Positions 9,183-17,194 of a stretch of DNA of 64,000 nucleotides are shown piece after piece (the stretch's first letter is position 1; each line of letters opens with the position of its first letter). Under the pieces are notes generated by a model. The model made no database searches, was not told where the DNA came from, and saw only the letters and a list, made by a program, of their open reading frames with translations. The stretch spans positions 992,001 through 1,056,000 of the forward strand of contig NZ_BCTK01000001.1 of assembly GCF_001571245.1 (NCBI RefSeq). The letters are read 5' to 3'. Source of the DNA: Achromobacter piechaudii NBRC 102461. GTDB taxonomy: Bacteria > Pseudomonadota > Gammaproteobacteria > Burkholderiales > Burkholderiaceae_B. The position numbers and the translations under genes are program-made.

Positions 9183-9941
9183 ATGCGAATTCTGGTTTCG
9201 AACGATGATGGTTACTCAGCCCCTGGGCTCGAAGCGCTGGTCGAGGCGCTGCAAGGCTTGGGCGAACTCACTGTCGTCGCGCCCGAGACCAACCACAGCG
9301 GCGCCTCCAATTCCCTGACTTTGAACCGCCCCTTGTCGGTCCGCACCGCCTCGAACGGCTTCATCGCCGTCAATGGCACCCCGTCCGACTGCGTGCACGT
9401 GGCGCTGACGGGCTTGATGGATACGCGGCCCGACCTGGTCGTCTCCGGCATCAACAACGGCGCCAACATGGGCGACGACACGCTCTATTCCGGCACCGTG
9501 GCGGCCGCCAGCGAAGGCTATCTGTTCGGTATCCCGGCCATTGCGTTCTCGCTGGCCGAGAAAGGCTGGGAACACATCGACTCGGCCGCGCGAGCCGCCC
9601 GGCTCGTCGTCGAGCGCCATCTGGCCCAGCCGCTGGCCGCGCCCGTGCTGCTCAACGTCAATATCCCGAATCGCCGCTTTGAAGATCTGCATGGCTTCGC
9701 GGTCACGCGGCTGGGCAAGCGGCACCCGTCGCAGCCCGTGGTGCGCACCACCACGCCTTACGGCGATACGGTGTACTGGATCGGGCCCGTGGGGCTGGCG
9801 GCCGACGCCACGCCCGGCACCGATTTTCACGCGGTAGAGCAGGGCACGGTGTCGGTCACGCCTCTGCGGCTGGACCTGACCCAGCACAGCCAGCTGGACG
9901 AAATCCGAACGTGGGCGGAGCCATTATGCGCAAACGCGTAA
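9183..9941 (+). CDS. surE: 5'-nucleotidase SurE
   Basis: A 252-residue SurE. The metal-binding start '[16 protein letters not shown]', 'NGTPSDCVH', and the '[26 protein letters not shown]' motif are intact. It removes phosphate from nucleoside monophosphates and short polyphosphates. The ATG at 9183 is the start because the conserved motif begins there; a long in-frame extension upstream is non-coding. It overlaps pcm by 16 bases, as in the surE-pcm-nlpD operons known from many proteobacteria. A TACAAT at 9136-9141 could be its -10 box. Confidence 0.96.
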   Translation: MRILVSNDDGYSAPGLEALVEALQGLGELTVVAPETNHSGASNSLTLNRPLSVRTASNGFIAVNGTPSDCVHVALTGLMDTRPDLVVSGINNGANMGDDTLYSGTVAAASEGYLFGIPAIAFSLAEKGWEHIDSAARAARLVVERHLAQPLAAPVLLNVNIPNRRFEDLHGFAVTRLGKRHPSQPVVRTTTPYGDTVYWIGPVGLAADATPGTDFHAVEQGTVSVTPLRLDLTQHSQLDEIRTWAEPLCANA

Positions 9942-10750
9942 GCCAACCCGATGTCTCGCAGGCCGTGCCCGGCCGGCCCAGCCCGGTCCGCTACGACTCG
10001 GGCCGCCTCAGCCCCGGCGTGACGGCCACCAACAGCAATACACGCATTTCGGCGGCGACTCTGCCGCGCCAGGCTCAGGCCCCCGCGCCTTCGGCGGGCA
10101 GCAATCTGGGATTGAACTCCGACCGCCTGCGCCAGGCCATGGTGCAACGGCTGCGCGGTCAGGGCATCAGCGATGAGCGCGTGCTGAACGCCATGGCTGC
10201 CGTACCGCGCCATCTGTTCGTCGACGAAGCGCTGGCCAGCCGGGCCTATGAAGACGCCGCGCTGCCGATCGGCCATTCGCAGACCATTTCGCAACCCTGG
10301 GTGGTGGCGCGTATGATCGCAGCGGCCTGCGAAGACCGCGCGCCGACCCGCGTGCTGGAAGTGGGCGCGGGCTGCGGCTATCAGGCGGCGGTGCTGGCGC
10401 AGTTCGTGCGCGAGGTCCATTCCATCGAAAGAATCCGCGGGCTTTACGAGCTGGCGCGCGAGCATCTGCGCGCCTTGCGGCTGACCACGCGCATCCGCCT
10501 GATCTATGGCGATGGCACCCTGGGCCTGCCCGGCGTGGCGCCGTTCGATGCTATCGTTGTGGCTGCCGCTGGCCTGGCCATTCCACAAGCCCTGCTCACG
10601 CAGCTTGCGCCGGGCGGACGCCTGATCGCTCCCGAAGGGGGCACCAACCAGCGCCTGGTGCTGATCGAACGCACCGGCGCGGCCAGCTGGAAACGCACCG
10701 AATTAGAGGCCGTGCGCTTTGTGCCGCTACGCGCCGGAATACAATCTTGA
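9926..10750 (+). CDS. pcm: Protein-L-isoaspartate O-methyltransferase
   Basis: A 274-residue PIMT that repairs isoaspartyl residues using S-adenosylmethionine. The SAM motif '[18 protein letters not shown]' lies around residues 143-160, and '[12 protein letters not shown]' and '[15 protein letters not shown]' are family signatures. About 65 residues at the N-terminus precede the catalytic domain, longer than the ~208-residue E. coli enzyme; that part is Ser/Thr/Pro-rich and looks disordered. The ATG at 9926 is preferred over the in-frame GTG at 9911. It overlaps surE and is followed closely by nlpD. Confidence 0.94.
   Translation: MRKRVSQPDVSQAVPGRPSPVRYDSGRLSPGVTATNSNTRISAATLPRQAQAPAPSAGSNLGLNSDRLRQAMVQRLRGQGISDERVLNAMAAVPRHLFVDEALASRAYEDAALPIGHSQTISQPWVVARMIAAACEDRAPTRVLEVGAGCGYQAAVLAQFVREVHSIERIRGLYELAREHLRALRLTTRIRLIYGDGTLGLPGVAPFDAIVVAAAGLAIPQALLTQLAPGGRLIAPEGGTNQRLVLIERTGAASWKRTELEAVRFVPLRAGIQS
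10740..10745 (+). promoter_or_regulatory. Candidate -10 box for nlpD inside pcm
   Basis: TACAAT lies 23 bases before the nlpD ATG, at the very end of pcm, and differs from TATAAT at one position. A weak -35-like TTTGTG is found about 16 bases upstream. The call rests on these elements only. Confidence 0.35.
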
Positions 10751-10767
10751 GCAAACAGGAGAAACGT

Positions 10768-11625
10768 ATGCTCAACGGGCAGTCGCAACTGACCGCTATG
10801 ACTATGGGCGCGTCCATGACGCGCCTTCGCCGCCCGCTCTATATGGCGGGGGCTCTCAGCCTGGCTATTTTGGCCGGCTGCGCTTCAAAAGGAACTCGTG
10901 CTCCGGTGGTCGACATGACCGGCGGACAACCCGCGTCATCGGCACAGCCCGGTGGCAGCTATGTGGTCAAGCCGGGCGACACGCTTTACAAGATCGCCCG
11001 CGCCAACAACGTGGATATCGAAAGCGTCAAGCGCTGGAACAACCTTAGCGACCCCAACCAGATTTCGGTAGGCCAGGTCCTCAAGATGTCCGGCGGCGCC
11101 AGCACGGGTGCGCAGCCCGCGCCGATCGCCAGCGTCAAGCCGCAACCGCGTCCGCTGGACCAGCCGGAAACGCCTGCCGTCGCCACCAACCCCCCGCCCG
11201 ATGCAACGCCGGCGCCCGCGCCGGTCGAGGTCAAGCCCGCGCCACGCGCGGCCGACGCCAGCGTCATCAATTGGGCATGGCCGGCCAGCGGCGCCATCGT
11301 GCAGACGTTCAATGCCAGCAGCAAGGGCATCGACATCTCCGGCACGCTGGGCGACCCGATCACCGCTGCGGCGGATGGCCTGGTCAAGTACAGCGGCAAT
11401 GGCGTGCGCGGCCTGGGCAACCTGATCATCGTTGAACACCAGAACGGTTTCATCACGGCGTATGCGCACAACCGCACGCTGCTAGTGAAGACGGGCCAGA
11501 ACGTCAAGCGCGGCGCCAAGATCGCCGAACTTGGCCAAAGCGACACCACGTCGCCGCGCCTGCACTTCGAAATCCGTCGCCAGGGCACCCCGGTCGACCC
11601 GATGCAGTACCTGCCCACGCGATGA
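10768..11625 (+). CDS. nlpD: NlpD-like lipoprotein with LysM and degenerate M23 domain
   Basis: A 285-residue lipoprotein with a lipobox ending at Cys38 (LAGC), a LysM peptidoglycan-binding domain at about 65-107 ('SYVVKPGDTLYKIARANNV'), a Pro-rich linker, and a C-terminal M23/LytM domain. The M23 zinc ligands are partly lost: the HxGxD motif reads 'SKGID' and the HxH motif reads 'RLH', as in NlpD/EnvC activators that stimulate AmiC-type amidases instead of cutting. Start ATG 10768 has an AGGAG upstream. It overlaps the next gene by ATGA. No rpoS follows, unlike many relatives. Confidence 0.93.
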   Translation: MLNGQSQLTAMTMGASMTRLRRPLYMAGALSLAILAGCASKGTRAPVVDMTGGQPASSAQPGGSYVVKPGDTLYKIARANNVDIESVKRWNNLSDPNQISVGQVLKMSGGASTGAQPAPIASVKPQPRPLDQPETPAVATNPPPDATPAPAPVEVKPAPRAADASVINWAWPASGAIVQTFNASSKGIDISGTLGDPITAAADGLVKYSGNGVRGLGNLIIVEHQNGFITAYAHNRTLLVKTGQNVKRGAKIAELGQSDTTSPRLHFEIRRQGTPVDPMQYLPTR

Positions 11626-12401
11626 CGCCCACCCTGGTATTCGACCTGGAAACCATCCCCGATGCCGACGGGCTGCGCAAGCTCAACGGCTGGGGTCCCG
11701 AGGTTTCCGATCTGGAAGTGGTGGAACGCGCGCTGGCCGCGCGCCGTGAAGCCGTCGGGCACGACTTCCTGCCGCTGCACTTGCACAAGGTCGCGGTGGT
11801 GGGCTGCGTGTTCCGCGATGACCAGGGCTTCCGCGTCAAGACGCTGGGCCAGGCCGACGACCCTGAAGCCGCCTTGCTGGCGGGGTTCTTCAAGACCATC
11901 GAACGCTACACGCCCAAGCTCATCAGTTGGAACGGTTCGGGTTTCGACCTGCCCGTCCTGCATTACCGCAGCCTGATCCTGGGCGTGCCCGCGCCCCGCT
12001 ATTGGGACATGGGCGAAGAAGACCGCGACTTCAAGTTCAACAACTACATTGCCCGCTATCACACGCGGCACCTGGACCTGATGGACGTGCTGGCCAAGTA
12101 CAACGGCCGCGCCAACGCGCCGCTGGACGACCTGGCCAAGCTGTGCGGCTTTCCCGGCAAGCTCGGGATGGACGGCAGCAAGGTCTGGGAAGCCTGGCAC
12201 ACCGGGCGGGCCGACGAGGTCCGCGCGTATTGCGAAACCGACGTGGTCAACACCTGGCTGGTCTATTGCCGCTTCCGCTTTTTGCGCGGCGAACTGGACC
12301 GCACCGGGTATGACGCCGAAATCGCGCTGGTGCGCGATACGCTGTCCGCTAGCGATGCGCCGCACTGGAAGGAATACATGGCGGCATGGGACGCCACCTG
12401 A
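11622..12401 (+). CDS. 3'-5' exonuclease, PolB-exonuclease-like (DnaQ superfamily)
   Basis: A 259-residue protein of the 'DNA polymerase B-like 3'-5' exonuclease' family (DNA_pol_B_exo2). The DxE motif is at Asp8 and Glu10 ('VFDLET'), a second Exo-like motif appears in 'WNGSGFDLPVLHYR', and 'YCETDVVNTW' supplies the third acidic site. Uncharacterised members are assumed to trim nucleic-acid 3' ends. It overlaps nlpD by four bases, so it belongs to the surE-pcm-nlpD transcription unit and occupies the place where rpoS is often found. Confidence 0.85.
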   Translation: MTPTLVFDLETIPDADGLRKLNGWGPEVSDLEVVERALAARREAVGHDFLPLHLHKVAVVGCVFRDDQGFRVKTLGQADDPEAALLAGFFKTIERYTPKLISWNGSGFDLPVLHYRSLILGVPAPRYWDMGEEDRDFKFNNYIARYHTRHLDLMDVLAKYNGRANAPLDDLAKLCGFPGKLGMDGSKVWEAWHTGRADEVRAYCETDVVNTWLVYCRFRFLRGELDRTGYDAEIALVRDTLSASDAPHWKEYMAAWDAT

Positions 12402-12566
12402 GCGCCGCAGCAAGGCTGGCGCAGACAAGGCACGGGGCCCGCGAGGCCCCGTCGTCACGTCTGGCGCAAGCGCAATCGACTGAAACATGGACGACGCAGG
12501 CGAAATTTGGTTGAAACCGGGCCGACAGCACAATGGTCTCGCTTTCTTCACTTTCAGGAGACATAC

Positions 12567-13166
12567 ATGTCCCGATTCGCTATTCGTTCCAATTTGGCCG
12601 CTCTTGCTTTTGTCGCCGCGACGGGTGGCCTGGTGGCTGGCTCCGCCATGGCAGCTCCCCCGGCCCCGGCCGACGGTGGCCCGGCCGCCATGCATCATGA
12701 AGGTCCGCGTGGCGAGTTCCACAAGGGCATGCGCGACGGCCTGTTCATCCCCGGCCTGGGTCCCGTTTCCAAGGCGCAAGTCGATCAGTTGAAGCTGGAC
12801 GACAAGCAGCAAGCCCTGTTCAAGACGGCGCAGGACGGCCAGCGCAGCCTGCACGAAGCCATGCGCGCCGCCGGCGCCAAGCGCCACGACCTGCTGAAGG
12901 CGCAACTGGACAGCGGCAAGCTGGATCCCCGCGCCCTGGCCGACCAGTCCGAGCAGTCGCGCGAAGCATTCGGCCCGCAGGCCAAGCAGGTGCGTGACCA
13001 ATGGCTGGCCGTGTGGGACAGCCTGAACGACACGCAGCGTGGCCAGGTGACCAAGATGGTCAAGGACCGCGAAGCCAAGATGCAGGAACGCCACGCCAAG
13101 ATGGAAGGGCGCCATGGCAAGGGCATGCCTGGCACGCCGCCGCCCGCCGCGCCGTCGGCTAACTAA
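12567..13166 (+). CDS. Spy/CpxP-like (LTXXQ-type) periplasmic protein
   Basis: A 199-residue secreted protein with a signal peptide ending AMA-AP near residue 29. The mature part is almost entirely helical, charged and rich in Gln, Ala, Lys and His, with 'LNDTQRGQVTKMVKDREAKMQERHAKM', reminiscent of the LTxxQ repeat of Spy and CpxP chaperones. Many His/Met residues near the N- and C-termini could bind metal. Start ATG 12567 follows CAGGAG. It is followed by a strong terminator. The chaperone role is inferred from family resemblance. Confidence 0.7.
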   Translation: MSRFAIRSNLAALAFVAATGGLVAGSAMAAPPAPADGGPAAMHHEGPRGEFHKGMRDGLFIPGLGPVSKAQVDQLKLDDKQQALFKTAQDGQRSLHEAMRAAGAKRHDLLKAQLDSGKLDPRALADQSEQSREAFGPQAKQVRDQWLAVWDSLNDTQRGQVTKMVKDREAKMQERHAKMEGRHGKGMPGTPPPAAPSAN

Positions 13167-13212
13167 GCGCGCCAACCGTCCGCCGCCCGCCCGGGGCGGA
13201 CACGCTCTCTCG

Positions 13213-13249
13213 AACCCCGGCTCGCCCTACGGCGCGCCGGGGTTTTTTT
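13213..13249 (+). terminator. Intrinsic terminator after the Spy-like gene
   Basis: A 9-bp perfect inverted repeat (AACCCCGGC at 13213-13221, GCCGGGGTT at 13236-13244) is followed by a T-run through 13249. It ends the Spy-like transcript. Confidence 0.8.
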
Positions 13250-13250
13250 G

Positions 13251-13592
13251 TTCAGCCCACCGTCCGAAATAAAGCGCCGGCCGGGCGACCCTCGCCGGGC
13301 CGATGAACCGGCGTGGCGCGCAATCCCCGTTTTGATGCATGGCGCCCTGGGCTTCGCTGCGCGTGCCCGCTTGCGGTGCATGGCCTGCGCCATCTCGGGC
13401 CACGACAGCGACATTTCATGCGGGCTTACCCGCGTTCGGCAGCGCCCTGGCAGCCATTTGTCATCGGATTGAAACCTGGCACGGACATTGCTTGAGTAGC
13501 CATGAGCCGGCACATACCGCTGCAAAAGCCGGCCAGATGGATGCGCCACCGGCCGTCCTCCTCCTCGATAAATCCGATCAGGACTCCGTACC
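13251..13592. other. Intergenic stretch without a recognised gene
   Basis: About 340 bases between the terminator and the TorF-type gene. Short frames here have no recognisable domain and look like shadow frames. The only feature I could point to is a TTGAAA near 13469, about 120 bases before the next start, which may be a -35 element but has no convincing partner. Confidence 0.4.
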
Positions 13593-14345
13593 ATGAAGAA
13601 GACGTTGCTAGCCTTGCCTTTTGCGCTTGCCGCTTGTTTCGCCTCGACGGCCCAGGCCGAACCCACCGATCTTGGGGGCGGCTTTTCTCTTAGCGGTAAC
13701 GCCACCATCGCCAGCGACTATCGGTTCCGGGGTTATTCCCAGACCGACTTCCGTCCCGCCGTGCAGGTGGGCATCGATCTGACGCACAGCTCGGGCTTCT
13801 ACCTGGGCAACTGGAACTCCAACGTCTCCAACTTCGTGTTCACCGACGGCAACCTGGAAATGGATTTCTACGGCGGCTGGAAGGGCGACGTGGGCGGCGG
13901 TTTCACGCTGGACGCGGGTGTGCTGCATTACTACTACCCGGGCTCCAGCTCGCCCAAGGGCGGCAACTACAACAACACGGACCTGTACGTGGGCGCGTCT
14001 TACGGCAACTACTCGTTGAAGTACTCCTACACGCCCAGCGACTTTTTCAGCACGCCGGACAGCAAAGGCACCTGGTATCTGGACGGCACGGCCACCTTCG
14101 ATCTGGGTGATGGCTGGGGCGTGCTTGGCCACCTGGGCTATCAAAAGCTGAAGAACCAGACCAACATGGACGGCGATTCGATTGGCCACTATGTCGACTA
14201 CAAGCTGGGCGTGACCAAGGACATCAAGGGCTGGGTGCTGGGCCTGGCCGCTGTCGGCGCTACCAAGGACAACTGGCTGCCCACCAAGTACGGCCATCCT
14301 TCTGGCCGGCTGGGCGCGGTCTTTTCCGTGGCGCGTACGTTCTAA
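13593..14345 (+). CDS. TorF-family putative outer-membrane porin
   Basis: A 250-residue outer-membrane protein with a cleavable signal peptide (ends AQA-EP, residues 22-24). The mature protein opens 'SLSGNATIASDYRFRGYSQT', the hallmark of the TorF/Gcw_chp putative porin family, and ends in an aromatic residue (Phe) as beta-barrels usually do. Alternating hydrophobic/aromatic beta-strands run throughout. No ligand can be deduced. It is monocistronic. Confidence 0.85.
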   Translation: MKKTLLALPFALAACFASTAQAEPTDLGGGFSLSGNATIASDYRFRGYSQTDFRPAVQVGIDLTHSSGFYLGNWNSNVSNFVFTDGNLEMDFYGGWKGDVGGGFTLDAGVLHYYYPGSSSPKGGNYNNTDLYVGASYGNYSLKYSYTPSDFFSTPDSKGTWYLDGTATFDLGDGWGVLGHLGYQKLKNQTNMDGDSIGHYVDYKLGVTKDIKGWVLGLAAVGATKDNWLPTKYGHPSGRLGAVFSVARTF

Positions 14346-14635
14346 TTCCGCATCCGTGGCGGCGCTTTGATCGGCGCCGGCGTTGGGGGGATTGATGGAG
14401 ACTGCCTGATGGGGCCGTCCCCTTCAATTCCCCCTTTTTTGCATGGCGCCAGGCGGATTCGGGCTGTCTTGCGCAGGGATTTATCGCGCCCGCCAACAGG
14501 CCGATACGCCAGGCGAATTGCGCTCATCGCGATAATTGCCTCTAATGGGCGCGCACAGGATGCGACGGGGGACTTTCCGCGCATCCGCCCGGCAGCTACC
14601 CTTGGCGGCCGGCGATTCAAGGAGCTTTGAGCGCA

Positions 14636-14983
14636 GTGACTATCGATTTCGAAGAAGCAATCAAGCCTTTTTCCTGGATGGAATATGAAGGCAACTTCTC
14701 GGTAAGCCTGACTGTCGGGGAATACAAGGAAGAAGTTTTCCGCCGTCGCAGGGAAGAGGGTTTCCTGGGTACGGGCTATGACTGGACATCGCTGGCGCTG
14801 GTTTTCCTGGCCGAAAAGCAGCCCGAGCTTGACGAGTCGATCGATTTCGATCCGGAAGCCGATACGTTCTGCGCTTATTCGTCCGATGGCGAAGCCCTCA
14901 AGACGTTTGCCCTGGCCTTCAAGGCCGCCTGCGAAGACAGGAAGCTGATTCAAGACCTGTTCTCGCGCGCAGAACTGGACTGA
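14636..14983 (+). CDS. Small acidic cytosolic protein, resembles Imm51-type immunity protein
   Basis: A 115-residue acidic protein without a signal peptide. The pattern 'W-EYEGNFSVSL', 'GYDWTSLALVFL', 'FDPEADTFCAYS', 'DGEALKTFALAFKAACED' and a final 'LFSRAELD' looks like the Imm51 immunity family of polymorphic-toxin systems; this is recognition by eye, not a search. Start is GTG 14636 or TTG 14627 (AAGGAG at 14619-14624 is too close to the TTG and 11 bases from the GTG). No toxin gene is adjacent: the neighbours are a porin and rlmD. Confidence 0.5.
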   Translation: MTIDFEEAIKPFSWMEYEGNFSVSLTVGEYKEEVFRRRREEGFLGTGYDWTSLALVFLAEKQPELDESIDFDPEADTFCAYSSDGEALKTFALAFKAACEDRKLIQDLFSRAELD

Positions 14984-15193
14984 TCGCCCCGCCAGGGCAG
15001 CGCGCGGCGTCCGCGCCGCGCCCCATCATTGCCCCGCGCAAGCCTCGGGCGCACCGCCCGGGGCCCCCGCGCCCAGCCCCGCATTCCGGCCCCGCATTCC
15101 GGCCCCGCATTCGGCCCCTCACAAAGACCATTTCCGGGAATGGGCGCAGTCCTTTTACAATCATGGGTTGCGTGTAATTCTGGACTGCGTGAG

Positions 15194-16747
15194 ATGTCAG
15201 ACGTTTTGAGTATTGAGTCCCTGGATCTGGAAGCCAGGGGAATCGCCCGCCGCGACGGCAAGGTGGTGTTCGTGGAAGGCGCGCTGCCGGGCGAACGGGT
15301 AACCACCGTCACGCTGCGCCGCAAGCCATCCTATGAGATCGCGCGCGTGGACGAGGTGATGCACCCGTCGTCGCAACGCGTCCAGCCGCGCTGCCCGCAC
15401 TTTGGCGTCTGTGGCGGCTGCGCCATGCAGCATCTGGAACCCAGCACGCAGGTGGCCATCAAGCAACGTTCGCTGGAAGACACCTTCTGGCACGTCGGCA
15501 AGCTGCGCCCGGCGCTGATCCTGCCGCCGCTGCAAGGGCCGACCTGGGGTTACCGTTACCGCGCGCGCCTGTCGGTGCGCGTCGTGCCCAAGAAGGGCGG
15601 GGTGCTGGTGGGCTTTCACGAGCGCAAGAGCAGTTACGTGGCCGACATGCGCGAATGCCACGTGCTGCCGCGCCACGTCAGCGATCTGCTGCTGCCGCTG
15701 CGCGCCATGATCGGTTCGATGTCCGCGCCTGACCGCATGCCGCAGATTGAAGTGTCGCTGGGCGAAGGCGTCACGGCGCTGGTGCTGCGTCACCTGCTGC
15801 CCCTGACCGATGACGACATCGCCATCCTGCGTGCCTTCGCCGCCAAGCACAACGTGCAGTGGTGGTTGCAGGCCAAGGGCCCGGAAACGGTGCACCCGCT
15901 GGAGCGCGAGCATGCCGACACGCTGTCCTACACGATGCCCGAATTCGGGCTGCGCATGCCGTATCGCCCCACTGACTTCACGCAGGTCAACCACGCCATC
16001 AACCGCTCGATGGTTTCGCGTGCGTTGAAGCTGCTGGATGTGCAGCCCACCGATCGTGTCGCCGACCTGTTCTGTGGCCTGGGCAACTTCACGTTGCCGC
16101 TGGCCACGCAAGGCCGCGAAGCCGTCGGCGTCGAAGGCAGCAAGGCCCTGACGGACCGCGCGTTCGACGCAGCCGCTCGCCATGGGCTGGCCGAGCGCAC
16201 CAGCTTCGCCACCTTGAACCTGTTCGAGGTCGATGCGCATTGGCTGCGCAGCCTGGGCTACTTCGACCGCATGCTGATCGACCCGCCGCGCGAAGGCGCG
16301 CACGCGGTGTCGCAGGCGCTGTCCGAGCTATCGGTGCAAGAGCGCCCGCGCCGCATTGTCTACGTGTCCTGTAATCCGGCCACCTTGGCGCGCGATGCCT
16401 CCATTCTGGTGCACGAAGGCGGCTACGAACTCAAGAGCGCTGGCGTCATCAACATGTTCCCCCACACGGGGCATGTGGAATCCATCGCCGTGTTCGAGTC
16501 GCTGGACGCCGTGCGCGTAGCCGAGGTCAAGGAACGCGCACGCCAACGCGCGATCCAGGCCGAGGCCGACGCGATTGCGGCGGAAGAAGCCAAGGCGCTG
16601 GCAGCGGCTGAGAAGGCCGCTTCCAAGCAGGCGGCCACTGACGCTTACCATGCACGCGTGGCAGCGGAAGCAGCCGAGGCGGTCGTGGCGCAAGCCGATG
16701 CTGACGCCGACGCCCCGGCCGAGCCGGCAGTCCAGGCAAAGGACTGA
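15194..16747 (+). CDS. rlmD: 23S rRNA (uracil-5)-methyltransferase RlmD with long C-terminal tail
   Basis: A 517-residue RlmD (RumA). An N-terminal TRAM-like domain is followed by the iron-sulfur motif with Cys67, Cys73 and Cys76 ('[10 protein letters not shown]'), a further cysteine in 'MRECHV', the SAM domain '[16 protein letters not shown]', and the catalytic cysteine region '[14 protein letters not shown]'. It methylates U1939 of 23S rRNA. The start is ATG 15194. About 75 residues beyond the normal end are an Ala/Glu-rich tail not needed for the fold. An -10-like TACAAT lies about 35 bases upstream of the start. Confidence 0.93.
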   Translation: MSDVLSIESLDLEARGIARRDGKVVFVEGALPGERVTTVTLRRKPSYEIARVDEVMHPSSQRVQPRCPHFGVCGGCAMQHLEPSTQVAIKQRSLEDTFWHVGKLRPALILPPLQGPTWGYRYRARLSVRVVPKKGGVLVGFHERKSSYVADMRECHVLPRHVSDLLLPLRAMIGSMSAPDRMPQIEVSLGEGVTALVLRHLLPLTDDDIAILRAFAAKHNVQWWLQAKGPETVHPLEREHADTLSYTMPEFGLRMPYRPTDFTQVNHAINRSMVSRALKLLDVQPTDRVADLFCGLGNFTLPLATQGREAVGVEGSKALTDRAFDAAARHGLAERTSFATLNLFEVDAHWLRSLGYFDRMLIDPPREGAHAVSQALSELSVQERPRRIVYVSCNPATLARDASILVHEGGYELKSAGVINMFPHTGHVESIAVFESLDAVRVAEVKERARQRAIQAEADAIAAEEAKALAAAEKAASKQAATDAYHARVAAEAAEAVVAQADADADAPAEPAVQAKD

Positions 16748-16785
16748 TTCTTGCGTCGCCGGCCCGCTCGTGCTGGCCTGAAAGG

Positions 16786-17178
16786 CTAGTGCGAGCGCCC
16801 CAGGTTTTCAAGAATGGGGCAGTCGGGCCGGTCGTCGCCGTGGCAATGCTGCGCCAGATGCTTGAGCGTCTCGGCCATCTCATGCAGGGCTTCGGCTTTG
16901 CGCTCCAGTTCCTGCACGTGTTCCAGCGCAATGCGCTTGACGTCGGCGCTGGCGCGGCTGCGGTCCTTCCACAGCGCCAGCAGCTCGTTCATCTGTTCCA
17001 CCGAAAATCCCAGGTCGCGCGCGCGGCGCACAAAGCGCAGCGTGTGCAGGTCATGGTCGCTGTAGACGCGATAGCCGGAGTCGGTCCGCACCGCGGGGCC
17101 GATGAGGCCTATGCTTTCGTAGTAGCGGATCATCTTGGCCGAGATGCCCGAGCTTTTCGCTGCTTCGCCGATGTTCAT
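16786..17178 (-). CDS. cueR: Cu(I)-responsive MerR-family regulator
   Basis: A 130-residue CueR. The N-terminal helix-turn-helix starts 'MNIGEAAKSSGISAKMIRYYESIGLI', and the metal-binding loop has Cys112 and Cys120 separated by seven residues, matching the E. coli CueR copper ligands at the same numbers. It binds a dyad within the 19-bp spacer of its target promoters and activates transcription by DNA distortion when Cu(I) is bound. It is encoded just downstream of copA on the same strand (copA stop at 17195), likely cotranscribed with it, which would give positive feedback. Confidence 0.93.
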   Translation of the reverse strand: MNIGEAAKSSGISAKMIRYYESIGLIGPAVRTDSGYRVYSDHDLHTLRFVRRARDLGFSVEQMNELLALWKDRSRASADVKRIALEHVQELERKAEALHEMAETLKHLAQHCHGDDRPDCPILENLGRSH

Positions 17179-17194
17179 GATTGAGCTCCCGATA

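Noticed and set aside
10986-13175. 729-codon minus-strand frame across nlpD, exonuclease and the Spy-like gene
   Set aside because: It runs antisense to three well-supported genes, with low-complexity composition and no recognised motif.
15155-15160. TACAAT upstream of rlmD as a definite promoter
   Set aside because: A -10-like hexamer is present, but the matching -35 is weak, so it is mentioned only in the rlmD entry.
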